Shown here one piece after another: positions 25,030 to 38,404 of a stretch of 64,000 nt of DNA; position 1 is the stretch's first letter, and the number at the start of each line of letters is the position of its first letter. The notes under the pieces are model-generated. The model was given only the letters and a program-made list of their open reading frames with translations. It did no database searches and had not been told where the DNA came from. Source of the stretch: Oxyruncus cristatus. Lineage: Eukaryota; Chordata; Aves; Passeriformes; Cotingidae. The stretch is from assembly GCA_013399855.1 (NCBI GenBank), contig VXAY01005627.1, forward strand, positions 710,395 through 774,394, written 5' to 3'. The translations under genes and the position numbers were made by a program.

Positions 25030-28000
25030 TGAATAGGTTCTGCAGAATACTTGTGTCCTTCATATGTGTCGTATGCATTTAGTTACCAGTAAATACTTGC
25101 TGACACGAGTCATGTCCGGCAGCAAACTGAACTGAGATACCAAAAGAAGCCACACTAGCCAGAAGAGAAGAAGGGGCTATTGTAGATTCCCAGAACAAAA
25201 TTTTAACAGGGAGTTTATTCCCATTGTTTAGTGCAAATTGCTACTAGGGATTAGAGAGGCTTTTATTTTCTGTATTATCACTGTCTTTTTATGCTGCTGT
25301 ACGTTTACTACTGCTAGCCTTTTGCAATCCATAAAATAGATAACAGCAGTGGATTTGCATGGGCCTTATATTGTAGTTTGATAGTATTCTCTACTATTGT
25401 GCCCTTCGGACCATGCTGCATTTCTTACTTTTTAACTGATGACATCTTTTTTATTGTAAAGAGGTGATAGCCAGAAACAATGAAATGCTGATTTACAACA
25501 ACTGTCCTTAAAAGCTTACAGAGTTGAGAATGATGGAGGAAAATTATCAGTGAATATTTAGGTAAGGTGAGAGGTGTCATGCATTAGGAAAATTGGAACT
25601 GTTTTGGAGATATTAGACATTCAGATTTTCTTACAGTATCTTTTGGATTTTATTTCATTTTATCAACTGCCTCTTTTCTCCATGGGGGTTGGGTGAGTAG
25701 GTATGTAAGGACATATAAGATGTAGCCAGATAATAGCTGTCTGGCTATTGATATGCCGAGGAATGAAGAAATGCTGGGGGCAGCCTCTGCTATGGGTCAC
25801 ATTTGGTGCTGCAGCCCAGTCAGTATAAAGTCAATGGAAAGAATGTACCCATACCGTGCTCTCCATCTCTTCATTAGCTTTATACAACTGAAATATACCT
25901 CTAGATTACAACTTGTCTGCAGGGTTGGAGCATGTACCATCAGCAGAGAAAGGGAAGTTCCTCTGAACTGAAGTGAGGGCCGTAGAAACTGATTTTTCCA
26001 AATGATTGAACAGACAAAACTCCACATTATGAGTGGATCCGCCACAGAGTAAAGAAGTTTTTTAAACTCATGCTACAAAGGGAAAAGAAGAAACTGGTTT
26101 TTCTAAGACCTGAAAATAGGATCTTAAACACCTGAAACCCATAAAATTATTAAGGATGGAATGAAAAACCTAACTGAAGTAATGAGTGCCAAGGGGTTGC
26201 CTCCTACTTGTAACATGAGATGATTTTTCTGTGTAGGGCACTTACGTTAACAAACAAAATCCACAGCTCTTAGTTTCTAAACAATTAAGACAGTCTGTTT
26301 CAAAGAGCTGATGAATTAGTTTTCCTGGGGGAGGAGAACAGCTGTACTCCTCACAGAACACCTTTCTGGCTTATTTCTTTTAACTTTTCAGATTGGTGTA
26401 TATGAATGAATTTTCAAAGCAAATCTTTTCAGAAGCAAGTGGTAAAACAAGAGCATCCTTTGGGAAGAAGAGAGAGGGAAAAAATAGAAACCAAAGAATA
26501 AAAAAAAATAAAATAGAAAAATCTGATAGGAAAAAAAAAAAAAAAGGAAAAATAAGTACAATAGAAAACTGCCAAATAAAAGAGTATGTGATATGTAAGA
26601 TTCCCTGACATACACATCTTTAGTGCTGGTTTGGGATACAGAATCAAGGCTATAAGAATCAAACACAATTGCATTTGTTTGCTAATTAAATAGCCACTGC
26701 ACATAATATGAGCAAGTGCCAAAGTTAAGCAAGACAATGGGAGGAAAACATTCTTCAAATAGAAGGATACTGTAATAGGAATTGGCTATCTCAACACTTT
26801 CAGCCTCCTGGAGAACAGGGGAGATTCCAAGCTGGGGTCATTAAACAAACTATGTCCTGAGCTCACTCGTTAAAATGGACTATTTAAAAATTGTGATTCA
26901 AATATTTCTGATGTTCTGACATAGAAATGCAACCTTGTTATGAAACTGTAGTTCAGACCCTTGTTCAGTGAAATCTTCATTCCCTAGCTTTATCAAAGAC
27001 TTTGATGTCTTTTAATATTCTTAAGCATATAACCTCTAAACTGAGAGATATGTTGAAGGAGTGGGAGGAGTAGATTTTGTTTAAAAAATAGAGAACTGGG
27101 AATATAAAAGACTAAAACCCAGATTTTTTTTTAGTATTAATTATCTATAGAATGAAACCTCCATGGCAGATATGCCAGCCAACTCTCTCATCATCAGTTT
27201 CAAGACTTCAATCAGTGGATGACTCACAGTTAGTGAAAGAAAAATTGTTCCACATACACAAGGAGAGCATAAATATTGTGTTTCACTTGGTATCATAATT
27301 AACTGCATGCTTCAGATATTTCTTTCATGTCTGCTTTCACAATAGGTAATATAATTTACCATTAATAGGATTAAAATGTCTTAAAAAAGTAAATACTTCA
27401 CTGGTTTAACAATGTTTTCTGTTTGTTTTGTGCAGATACATATTTGGCTACAGGCATAGTATTTGTACCTCAGTGTAGAAAATAATAAAAAAATAAGATA
27501 ATATGTATATTCCAGAAGCAAATGCATATTTCTGTCTTGCTTGGCATAATAATAAAACTGATTTTTCTCTGAATTCCTACAAATGAATCCTGAACTCCCA
27601 AAACATTTACATTTAAAAAATATTTCATGCTAAGGAAAAAACACCAAAATATTGGAATGTCAAGACACAAATGTTAGTGTTGGGGACCTAACAATAATAA
27701 TGCTGAACCTCCCAAATTCAGAAGTGCCTGTTTGGTATAGCTTTTTGCATTGAGAGTCGGGAAAAACCACCAAGTCTTCAAAGAAATATGGAATATCTGT
27801 TACTTCCCATTATAACATCAAAACGTACACCCATCAAGAAAACTGAACTGGGAAAATGCAGGCAGGTAAACAAAGAAAAGGATGGAAGGGTGAAAACAGT
27901 ATTAAAGTTACTATTAGTAGCATAAACTTTAGGTTTCAAAACTCAGCTAACAAGCACATGAATGTCTGTCAATTATTGTTGAGTTCCGGTTCAAAAGTTT

Positions 28001-31000
28001 TTTTCTAGTATATTTATGATTTTTTTTGGTTTCATTTATTCTCTCACTTTGCCAGATTTTTAAGTAGTTTTTATTTTGGTTGTTTCAAGTGGAATTCCTC
28101 TGACTAACATCAGAGTAAGCCAAAAGAAAAAAAATGTGTCTTGAATATCAGTATCCTATATAACAACATATAGTTTTCTTTATTGGTAAAGGGAATTTTT
28201 ATTGCTTAGCTGGCATCATTGCATCTGCTGTTTGGTTTGTACAGAATCTGCTTGGAAGAGGTTTGGTCTCCCTCTTCACTGCAGCAAACAGAACTTGGCA
28301 TAAACATTTGAATGTACTCACTTAACTGCTGATCCATCTATTGAAGTTTCATTAGGGAGCCATGTGCATTTGCAAAGGATGAATGGTTTCATTAGCACTG
28401 AGACTAATAAACTTATAAAAGTTAATAATGTGAATATGTTTGATTTGGAATTATGCACATAGACATAAAGAATCACAAAAAGGCAGGCTTAATAATGCCC
28501 GTTTTTTTCCTAGACTTACACAGCTGGGGTATTTTTCACCTTTCTAAGCTCTAACAAAAAACACACATTGATTTCTTTCACATGTGATTGTGTGATATTA
28601 TCAACAGGTTCTAGTATTGCATTAAGACTTCAATCTAAAAGCAAAAATTTTACCCCCTCTATATATTATTTTCTACATGGTTTGCTGTAAGTTTTTAATT
28701 TCTAATTATAGCAATTTTTTTCATTAATTGATCAAGGTAAGTACATAAAAATTGTGTTACAGTCAAAGCACATCCATTTTGAAGTGTTTGTAAAGACATG
28801 GAGGTCATATGTAGTCTTTATGAATTCCTTTCCTTGAAGGCTCCCGGAAGACTTTCTATAATAAGATAACCTCTATGTTCAAGCCCCTCAATTTAGCACA
28901 ACATGGTTATTTCATTAACTCCTGGACTAGTTTGGTTGTTAACATCTAAGTGACATAGCACTTAGGGGCCATTTTTCTTTTCATTATCATCATCATCATC
29001 AGAGAAAGAAAATGGGTTTAGTTTTTCTCCCTCCACAGCTTGTTTTTCTGATGCCAGTGTTACCTGATCACCTCAATCCACTGCACTGTCTACATTCTGA
29101 TTTCCATCTCTGAATATTCATGATGAGGTCCGAGTAATCAACTCTCATCCTAGGAGCCTGACTCAGCAGTTGATCCCTAATGACTATCTCCCAAACTTGT
29201 AGACATGTACCATTCTATTTGTTTTAAATGTGGAAAATAAATTCACAGTTATTGAAGTTATTTGATTACAGGGTGAAATATGGTGCAGAAAGCTCTACAG
29301 TAGGGCTGCAGCTGGCAGCAGTACAACAGTTTCAGTACAGGGTGATGCTCAGATGGCTATTGGTTTTCTAGGACCTTAGTTCACTGGTGGATTTAGTTCG
29401 TGGGTCCCTGAGCCATCTCTGTGTACCATATGAAGAGCCAAAATCTTTTATCTATCTCCAAAAAGCTTTAGCAGAGACAGACACAATGAGAGGGACCCTA
29501 CCCAGCCTGGCCAACATGTTTTACCCTGGACCTACAACACCGTGACAGCATAAATCTGTCTCACTGCCTACACATCTTTTCTCCTTGGAGAGACTATCAG
29601 CAATTGCACCACTTCTATAGAAATACCTGTTCACTTTCACCGGGACCTGGAGTGAGAACACACCAGGTTCTACCACAAAGGACACTGAGTGGTTTGGGGA
29701 GGAACAAACGCTAGGAACACACATCTGTCCATTTCTGAATTGAAGACATATAGTTAAAGATTCTCTTTTGCCAATAACTTAAGTCACCATCTATTTTCTT
29801 TCATCACTTTCTTTCTATTAGAAAATCTCTGACAAATCTATCAGTGGCTCCATTCTTAGACTTAACTAATAGCAGGGCTGCAGCTGCAGGAATTATAAAT
29901 ACATCTGGCTTTGTGCTGCCTGGTACAACACTGTATCTATTATTATGATCTGACATACATCCTAACATCTCCTTCAGGTGCTGGCACATCATTTACAATA
30001 ATCTCAGGTAACTGATGTTGTGACACCTCTCCTGCATGTGTGCCAGGTTCCTGTTAAATGACCGTAAAGTGAGCTACTAAAGGAAAACACCATTGGAAAA
30101 GAGCAAGACCAAATTCAGACCTTCTGTAAGTGGGTGCAACTTCACAGACATGACATATTGCAGCTCACAGGACAAGACAGGGATTGGACCTGCAGTGGTA
30201 TGTGTTCTTTTCATATAATTTTTACCAGCTAGAAGAAAACCAATACTCCCACCTTGCTGCAATTAATAGAAAGTATGCTGGGTTGTATAAATGTTGCATA
30301 AATTATCCTCTAAATTCACTCTTTATTAGTTGCCACTAAGAAGAAATAGTGATGTAGGGCATTGTCTGAAACAAGACATACAATGAGAAATTTTGGGGTC
30401 TGTTCAGAAATTAAGCAAAAAAATTATCAAAAAAAAGTTTCACTTTGGACTGAACAGAATGTGAAAGGCTCCCTTACAATTAAAACCAGGAAAAAATGTT
30501 ATTGTATTCACTCACTGACTTGACCCACAGCTACAGGATGTATTTCAGGTATGAAAGGCCTAATCTAGCAATCTAGCCTAAACTGGAAAAGGAATTAGGG
30601 TGATTTTCTTTTTTCAAAAGGTCTTGAACATTGAAAGATATATGAAAAATCTAAGAACTAGCAGATCCAAGATAAATTCTCTCCTCTGCCCCCAGCTCCA
30701 ACTTCCAGTTGGGTATGTGTGCTCCCACACTATCCCCTTGACACTGTCACACTTCATAAGAATAAATAGACCAGTGAGTCAGTTGTAAATTTATTTCTAA
30801 TTTGGTAAACTGTAGTTTTCCCATGTTCTCAGAAACTGGTGAAAAAAATTTGAGGATATATTAGAAAGACAACTGCCCAAAAGTCTCCCAAAAAAATTCT
30901 CCCCTAGAATGGCAGCTGATGTAGCTCATTTCAGCACAGTTAAAACCAGGGCATAATTCTAAGTGGTAAAGCTGGAGTTTTATAATGAGAAGTACTGTGC

Positions 31001-31270
31001 AAATTTTGCTCTAGGCAACCTTTTCAGATCTGTCAATAGTACAGTTAAACACAAATTGACAGATGAAACTTTCAGGATGGCCTTATTAACAAGTGTATTA
31101 GACAAAGTGAAATCATACTGAAATACTCTCCTTTAGCATGTTTTTCAAAACACCTGTATTTTTCTTTCTCATCCTCCAAATTCAACATGTTACCACTTTT
31201 GTATACCTCAGAAAGCCTCAGACAGATTTGTACGACACTGCATGTGAACTGTGAGGAAAGGTGCTATCAG
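25030..31270. other. unique AT-rich noncoding DNA, no gene recognised
   Basis: More than 6 kb without a supported gene. Low-complexity A-rich sequence lies at 26475-26560 and explains the Phe- or Lys-rich frames on either strand. A short ATC trinucleotide repeat occurs at 28986-29000. Confidence 0.5.
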
Positions 31271-31276
31271 TGTTTA

Positions 31277-31363
31277 TGGGCAAAATCCTGCCCATACATG
31301 TGTGCATGATTCCTTTTGGGTTTAGTGGAGTTTCACATGCATAAATGAGAGCGGGGTCTGGTC
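31277..31363. mobile_element. MITE-like amniote repeat, decayed
   Basis: GGGCAAAATCCTGCCCATAC opens the segment, and AGTGGAGTTTCACATGCATA then AATGAGAGCGGGGTCTGGTC closes it. This matches the layout of old palindromic elements with GGGCCAAATCCTGC ends and an AATGGAGTTACAC core. Confidence 0.5.
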
Positions 31364-31369
31364 CTAAAT

Positions 31370-33600
31370 CTGATGACATTTTTTTCTGTACAGCACAGCA
31401 GGTTAATAATAAAATGGCATCTCTTCACTTCTGCATGCAATTTTTTTTTTTTTTGAAAGAAATAACTGCTATGTCTTTGGATCAGGTGTTAATTATTCCC
31501 AGTAAGGTTTGGTGGGTAACTAGTGATGCAGATATCAAACCACCCACTCTCTTTGTAGATGAAGGGGAAGTATCAGGAGGATTTCTGCTGAAGTATTCAT
31601 CACATCTCAAGTCTCAAATTGTCCAAACCATTCAATTATAACACTTCACTCAATGCATGTCAGCATGTCTGGCACTGTGTTTCAAGAACGAGTTGAGCTC
31701 GTTTCTCAAAGAGGCAGACGTTGGCTTGTCCCCTTGAGGGACAACAGAAATAGAGTCTATTGGCTCAAAGTTGAGACTGGTTCCTGGATCAGTACATGGG
31801 AACTATGGGAACTATTACAGCTTTCTAACTTTGTGGCCTCCAGACTCAGTTCGCACATACATATGTAAGAGGCTGATATTTCCTGTGGTAACAGCACAAG
31901 CATACTATTTGCCACTGAATAAATAGGTAAAACACTGAACTGATGATGGCATGATAAACAGGTCTAGGAATGTGGGTCCTATCAGTACAGATCTAACCAT
32001 ATTCTCACCATCTCTTTAATGGTAAATTGAAGCAATGCCCAAAAGAGAAGAGGAAATCCTTTGAGTCCTCCAAAGGTTATATGAGATTTTGTTGTTAACT
32101 GCAGAGATACAATACATCACTGTCAGGAAGCGGTGGCCCTGGATTACGGTCACTGATGATGAAAAAGGCTTTCAGAAGGAGGTGATGGACACCATGTCTA
32201 TTATGTGGTAGAAAGGAAAAAAGGGTGGCCGGAGAACCTCTAGGCAAATGGGGACATCACGTGAGCAGATATCTCCTTAAGCTCTTTGTGTTTGCTTTCT
32301 GTGCTGGACTGGGCTGCACATGTTCCCAGAGCAACGAAAAGGCTGCTCACAGGGTTTTTTGTGTTAATGTTCAATTTGATGTATCAATATAGTTCTGCTT
32401 GCACAGGCTATAATGAGCTCAAGATCATAAAGCTCTTATCAGCAACCCTGTTTAACTTTAAATGTAGCTCAGATGATTCGGGCTCCTCTTTACTCTCACT
32501 TCAGTCGGTTTTGACCTGAAGCTGTGGAATGACATTGTTGAAAATTAGCAAGGTCAGTAAATATCATTCAGGAGAATATTTCTAACTCCCTCAACTGAAT
32601 TTAACCTATATCAGAGTCTGTCTTTGTGAGCTCCATCCACACTGTGGTTATGTTTGTGTCGTCTTCCTTATTTTTAGTATGAATCCTACCTGTGGAAGTA
32701 TTTCGGTTGTTAAAAATAAAAGACAAAAAATTGTTTTCAGAAAGCCTTGTGTCTGTAGGCAATTCAGTTAGTGTGCAGGAAGTGATTTTGGAGCATATAT
32801 CCCATTAAGACAAATTCCCACCCAATCAGCTGAACTACATTAAAACCTATTCACAGGCTGTGTAGAGTTGGTTGCCAGCCTGACCTAGTTGTCAAAATGG
32901 TGCCTCACACTAAGGCTGTGTTTGGTACCACACGTTTGTGCTACTGGGGAATGCGGTGTACCTGGTGTGCGAGCATGACCAGCTAAAATGGTATGTTTTT
33001 AATTAGGAGAAAAAAATAACAAGACAACAGACATCTGAGGGCAGTTTTGTTGAAAGCTAAATTGATGAAGAAAAGCTTTCACTTTTTGAAACCATTCCAT
33101 AGCCAGGTGTTTTCTAGTGGTTCTTCAGTGCATTTCACTCCCGCATGTCAGTATTACTTAGCACTATCACATTTACATCAAGTCAAATGCTGTAATGCAG
33201 AAAGTATCACCATAAGGAATGAAATGTGTCAGCCTGCATACAGGGATTCTTGGCAAATATTTGCCTTTCAAAAATCCTGCAGCTTTTATACAAAATCTTC
33301 TCACATGTTTGCTACCCTAAAATTCACAGGTAATTACAATGGAATGAATAATCCACATTAATCAGGTAAGCAGGTATTTGAGATCCAGCACATCTCCTAT
33401 CAGACAATGCACATGAAAATACAGTAATTGAAGCTGCTGAGAGAATTCCCCACTGACAATGTCTATGTAAATCCACTGTAAAGAATAATTCTATGATTAT
33501 GTAAAATTTGAACAAGTCCTTTTATCTTTAAAAGAATGCTGCACCTTATTTCGCTTAGCACACCAATCTGGAGGCACACAGAGTAAGAAGTGAATTGTCA
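31370..33600. other. unique noncoding DNA
   Basis: No supported gene. A poly-T run lies near 31441-31454. Confidence 0.5.
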
Positions 33601-33602
33601 CA

Positions 33603-33680
33603 GGGTCCAATCCTATGGGATTCGCACAGAGCCAAAGCCATCGCTGGTGTAACGCCCGTGACTACTCTTTAGTCCGGTTG
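33603..33680. mobile_element. possible MITE-like fragment
   Basis: GGGTCCAATCCTATGGGATT and a downstream CTGGTGTAACGCC recall the old palindromic repeats noted elsewhere. The evidence is weak and unique sequence is possible. Confidence 0.25.
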
Positions 33681-33684
33681 TCAT

Positions 33685-34814
33685 ATTCCTGCATAAACTC
33701 CTCTGAATTAATGTAGCGTATTTGTACTGGGCTTCACAGTCCCCTAAAGCTTTTTCTCTCCCTCTATCCCTCTGCCACCTCACATCTCAGTATTTCTCAC
33801 TGTAATCTTTCTTTCACTCTATATCTTTATTGTAGCAACTTTCTGTCTGTATTTCAGTTGGTTTTGTATGGCCAGATCTTCACATTTACTCAATGTCACT
33901 TAGCTCTTAGATGACATGGAAGGGTTAGGATGTTGCAACCCTATTCTAGTAGGCATCCTGGCCTTAGCAGAGTCCTCCTGACATGGGAAATTGCCAACAG
34001 GGAGTACATAAACACCTTGATATAGGACCACAAATCCAGCAGATGAGACAAGAGCTTTCCAAGCACGAGCAGAAAAAAATGCCACAAGAGATGGCACTTA
34101 AGGGGACATTTTTTCCTGATTAGGATACTCAGTCTTGAAACTCCTATCTGACCTTTCCTGGAGTTTGGGACCCTCCTTACTGGAAGAGGAGGTCAAATTT
34201 CTGAGCCCTTAGCCTACTTATGCAGGAGGGGAGATGTGAAAACTGTTTCCCCTCATTGTCTGAAGGCATGCACACCTCTGCTTTTCCTCTCTCAGGTGAA
34301 TACTGCTCTTTCCTCATGCTGTGCTTTGGGAACTTGTATTGAAAATGTGGTGGGCCACAGAGAGCAGATGTGAGAGGCAGATAGCTCTTTGCTTCTGTGT
34401 ACTTCACAGTATGTGCTTTCTTGGCAGTGAAATCTGGATTTTCACCCTGTTTAAGTGAACATTTATGTAATGCTTTGAAAAATTCTGCCTTCTTCTCTCT
34501 TGCTCTGTGTGCCATAACCACAGGCCTGGGAGTTACATGATCTTATTCTGACGTGGGATGAGTGTCACTAGCCATGCTTCACATTAGACATTGGAGGACC
34601 TTACAATATTCTGCAATAGTAAACAGGAATTGTGAGGTTCTAAACATGGAATAGAGGAGATGCACTAGCATGTAGAAAGTTTTCTGTGTGTCTAAGGCCT
34701 TTCCCAGAAGAAGCATGACACACAGGAGCAACGGAGTGTGACGTACACTGGAGTCAGGTGTCAAGTCCAAAAATTTTCTTTCCCTGCCTGGCAACCAGCT
34801 TTCTGAAGCTATGT
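33685..34814. other. unique noncoding DNA
   Basis: No supported gene. The 114-codon minus-strand frame at 34177-34521 has no recognisable domain. Confidence 0.5.
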
Positions 34815-34945
34815 TCAGATCACAGAATCACAGAATGGGTAAGGTTGGAAGGGACCAACCAAATGACAGTGGGTCATTTGGTCCAACCTCCCTGCAGAAG
34901 CAGGGTCATCCTAGAGCACATTGCACAAGACATGTTTGTGTTGTT
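34815..34945 (-). mobile_element. CR1 LINE 3' end, minus strand
   Basis: Begins with the reversed CR1 terminus ATCACAGAATCACAGAATGG then GGTTGGAAGGGACC, followed by TGGTCCAACCTCCCTGCAGA, AGCAGGGTCATCCTAGAGCA and a fading tail. A short local inverted duplication interrupts the expected order. The copy is severely 5'-truncated and has no coding capacity. Confidence 0.92.
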
Positions 34946-34949
34946 AAGA

Positions 34950-35849
34950 CCACTCAACATTCTTGCCACTACTGCTGCAAGTCCTGACCAAGGAGGCAGA
35001 GAAGAAGCATGGCCACACTTCTCTCTTGGAATGAGTTTTCCAAATGAGCTGTTTGCAGGAGGAGCATGCTGCCTCCTCTTTGAAAGTGGGACAACAGCTG
35101 ACACATCAGGAGACTGTGACAAACAAATTAAATATAAAGCTAATAAATCACAACTTTGTTAAAAGGCACATGAACAGTTCCCAGAGATACTCTCACTCAT
35201 CACCCCAAAACTTGCCTTTTTAATATATGACCTTGATGTAGCAGTATAAATCTGTTAGTGACTGTCACATGAAAGTTGCACTGGTGGTCATCCCATATAC
35301 ACTGGATACACTGTGTGTAGTATTGCATGTAGTCTTACCTGGGCTAGAGCCTAAAACCAGTGCACTCCTCCAGCAAAAATCTTCTCTTATTTTCATGTGT
35401 TTCCAACTTAGCCATATTGCTACAAGTTATGATTTAAAAAAAAGTCACGAGAGGGAGATACTGTGGTGCTGTAGTAGTAGCTGAAGTTTCTTTGGTAAAT
35501 AGGAGGAACCGTCCTGGATGAACAGTGATAGGATTAAGACAGGTACCTGATAAGACAGTAGGTTTGTGAAGAAGAGAAAAATCACCAGAACATTGAGGGA
35601 GATATATTATTCTCAGAACAATACTTTGCATAAGCATAAAGTGTTAAAAGTTATGACTGAGGCAGCATCATCTGGCCAGAGACATGGGTACCTGGAATCA
35701 ATGGGTTTATTCAGGTATGTAAGGGCACAGTCAGGGCCCAAATTTTCACACTGATATTTTGTACGCTGCAGCTCTTTGCTAGCTGAAGTATGAAAACAAA
35801 CAAACAAAAAACCTGAAAAAAGCTGAGGTTTGTGACAGAACTATCTTAC
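34950..35849. other. unique noncoding DNA
   Basis: No supported feature apart from being downstream (minus-strand sense) of the candidate exon at 35850-36338. Confidence 0.5.
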
Positions 35850-36338
35850 CTACCCTTCACCAGGAACTGGCTGCTGGGATGTTGTTCTATAGCAGCAGCA
35901 GCTGCAGCTGGTGACTTCTCCGGCTTCACATCTTTGGATTAAGTATACATAATGACATATCACTGCAGCAAGGCTTGAATGATACAAGAAATGCAATAAC
36001 CCACTGCCCAATACCTGTGCTATCCAGGCAACGCACACTGTGCTGCATGCATGCTGCAATGCCATCCGTGTGCTCTCAGAAACAATAATCAAGTCTGTTA
36101 CAGCCAGAAATCCTGCCAAGGCCAGCAGTGACAAAATCACAAGAACATGAAGTAGATTAAGTATATTTTTATCCGATTTTTCCATTTTTTCTTTTTTTTT
36201 TCCTTTTTTTTTTTTTCCTTTTGCCATTCCTGACTCATCTGCAGCCTGAGCCTTTTCATCTTCCAGCCAGCTACAGAGATCCTCTGGGAAAGGGAATAGT
36301 TCCATATACACAGAGAGAAGTTCCTGCTTCTCTCTCTC
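35850..36338 (-). CDS. candidate exon encoding a lysine-rich, membrane-spanning peptide of unknown identity
   Basis: The frame runs 162 codons from 36338 to a TAG at 35850-35852. Immediately upstream on the minus strand is TTTGTTGCATAG, an acceptor-like sequence whose last three bases are an in-frame stop, so the exon would start in phase 0 at 36338. A good donor (CAG then GTATTG) lies at 36015/36014, which would give a phase-0 exon of exactly 324 nt (108 codons). The peptide has an acidic N-terminal part (residues 13-35, with Trp24), a basic cluster (40-57), a clear hydrophobic helix (about 59-86), a second hydrophobic stretch (about 101-137) and a Cys cluster near the C terminus if read through. 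The layout suggests a membrane protein anchored next to a basic cytosolic linker. I do not recognise the family. Codon 1 is not ATG, so an upstream exon would be required. A frame this long is borderline for chance (expected well below one per window), and its Lys run comes from an A-rich tract, which weakens the case. No partner exons were identified. Confidence 0.3.
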   Translation of the reverse strand, partial: EREKQELLSVYMELFPFPEDLCSWLEDEKAQAADESGMAKGKKKKGKKKEKMEKSDKNILNLLHVLVILSLLALAGFLAVTDLIIVSESTRMALQHACSTVCVAWIAQVLGSGLLHFLYHSSLAAVICHYVYLIQRCEAGEVTSCSCCCYRTTSQQPVPGEG

Positions 36339-36339
36339 C

Positions 36340-37045
36340 TATGCAACAAATAAATACCCTCTAGCTCTTCAATTTACTTCAGAATCATCAAGCACAGTTT
36401 AAAATTTAACCTGGTAGTGTATTTTTAAAGGCGTTATTAAGTAAAATTTGTGGATATATGTACATGCATGTTTGTATGTGCATGCAGGTAGTTTTGCCTG
36501 CTGTCCCAGACAAAGCCATCTCCATGTAATTTGGTTAGCAGCTTCCCTGAAATGACTGTAATGCCGCTGAAGTGTTCAGGCATGATAAAATTCTCACATC
36601 ACAGAGGGACTGATTTCGGAGGCAGGAGGTGATCTCTGGGTGTGCGAAACTCTTTCTGGGCCTAATTCACATGGGCAGTCAAAACAACTAGGTTTATCGA
36701 TAATATCAGATTGTTAAAAAATTTAGTTTAGCCACTATAATGACAGCCAGGTATCCCTCTATATTGCTTCCTCTTTCAAAGTATTGCAGAGTGAAAGTGT
36801 TCATAGTTTTGTCCATGTTTTCTAGCCTACTTTTCAATGATAATTTCCACTTATCATTCTCCTGCCCTGTCACTGAATTCTTCCACAGTCCTTTCGTGGG
36901 GACTCATCCATGAGGATACTTACTTGCAACTTTACTGCTTCTAAATTTCAGCTTTCCCTTTTACTCTGCTCTATTTCCATATGTCATTTTCCTTTTCTGC
37001 CTGTCTGGGAGTTGCTGTACCTAACTCTGTAAAGCATTATCTCTC
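36340..37045. other. unique noncoding DNA
   Basis: No supported feature. An ATG-rich simple stretch (ATGTACATGCATG) lies near 36459-36471. Confidence 0.5.
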
Positions 37046-37049
37046 CATC

Positions 37050-37108
37050 TCTCTAAAGTGTTTTGTGGTACTTTGTGTGAAGGATGGGATATAAAAATAA
37101 ATTGTATT
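37050..37108 (+). mobile_element. ancient SINE (MIR/L3-type) 3' tail
   Basis: CTCTCTAAAGTGTTTTGTGG then TACTTTGTGTGAAGGATGGG and ATATAAAAATAAATTG follow the TAAAGCGCTTTG...GATGAAAGGCGCTATATAAAT pattern that ends many old amniote SINEs. Confidence 0.6.
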
Positions 37109-37109
37109 G

Positions 37110-38330
37110 CACTGTATTTTTGGACTGGCATCTAATCTTTACCGAGCTCATTCAGCCTATCTCTGAAAAACATTGGATCTTAAAGACTCTTCTGATCCAA
37201 TGAATCTTGATGACTTTTCTGATCCTAGAAAAAGACTCCCTAATTTTCAAGTCATCTCCTGACACTAACATAGAGATGGGAGTCAGGAGAGTAGCTTAAA
37301 AAATAGGGTTTGGCAGAAAAATATTCCTGGAACTCTTCCTCGTCTATCGTGTGTCTTAACCTCACCTCTGCCCTCCACTCCACATTTTACTTGCAAATGT
37401 CCACCATTATGAGTGCTGGGTTGGGGGAGAGCAGGAAGCAGGCTGATGGTGCACAACACTCGTAGCAAAACAATCCAACAGCTTGCTTATGCATCTATTT
37501 GGCTTAGGATGGAAAATTAGAACAGCTTTAATCTGCTAGCAGTATCAAGCAGGGAAGCACTCCCTCGAGTGAAAGCGTTATAGGAGTGTCACAGCAGGGG
37601 CTGATGAGAGACAGCCTGCCATGGTGTCACAGCAAGGCAGTTGTACTCAGTGCACAAAAATCTGAGGTGCTAAGAGGGACCCAGGTACCTGACTGGGAAT
37701 TGTAGGAGAAGAAAGAATAAGCCTTTATATTGGGCTCTTCTGCAATAGCAAAATGCTTTCAAAGACACGCTCCCATATTACTGTCTTTGCTTGCTCTTCC
37801 TCACCTTTTACACCCTGCCACATCAAAGGTTTGGTCCCTACCTTATCAAACACATTATGCAAGTGCCCTCACCCTCTGTCATGGGAACCCATTTGATTCA
37901 GAGAGCTTCTTCATAGGTACAACCATGACCATATGTGAAGTGGTCAGGATTTGGCCTCAGACTGGAAAATGTAGGGAGCAGCAGCCATATCTTTGCATTT
38001 GTTATGCAAAGGCCAGATATGTTTGCCTTCTACTAAGTAACTGTATTCATAATAATGAAAGCGCAAGACCTGAGCTACTCAAGAAAAATGTAGAGTGTAG
38101 GGATCTTCCTTGCTTGCCCTGAGACTCACTGAACATTGCAGGGCTGTTCAAGTGCCTAGACATTTGAGGGGAATATTTAGCATGTGACTTTCTGCAAAAA
38201 CATCATATTTGAAGAATATGACATCCTGGAAAGTCCTCCTGCATAACCTACTTGTTGCATTTGTTCTTTGCCACATACAGAATGATTATGTTTGGCTGTC
38301 CACTGCTCCTGGAAAGTAACCCTACCCTCA
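37110..38330. other. unique noncoding DNA
   Basis: No supported gene. The 130-codon plus-strand frame at 37730-38122 has no recognisable domain. Confidence 0.5.
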
Positions 38331-38400
38331 CTTGCAAATGTGCTTAACTTTACCCCAGCTTGACTGCACTCTATTGATACTCATGTGAATGTAAAAGTAG
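38331..38400. mobile_element. MITE-like fragment
   Basis: AATGTGCTTAACTTTACCCC then TTGACTGCACTCTATTGATA and CTCATGTGAATGTAAAAGTA match the internal order of the palindromic family at 19.0 kb (GTGCTTAACTTTA, TTGACTTCAATGGGA, CTCACGTG). Confidence 0.5.
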
Positions 38401-38404
38401 ATAC

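Noticed and set aside
26388..26758. Phe/Tyr-rich minus-strand frames resembling membrane segments
   Set aside because: They are translations of an A-rich tract on the plus strand.
34758..35162. 134-codon plus-strand frame
   Set aside because: It overlaps a minus-strand CR1 fragment and is an antisense shadow of it with no domain.
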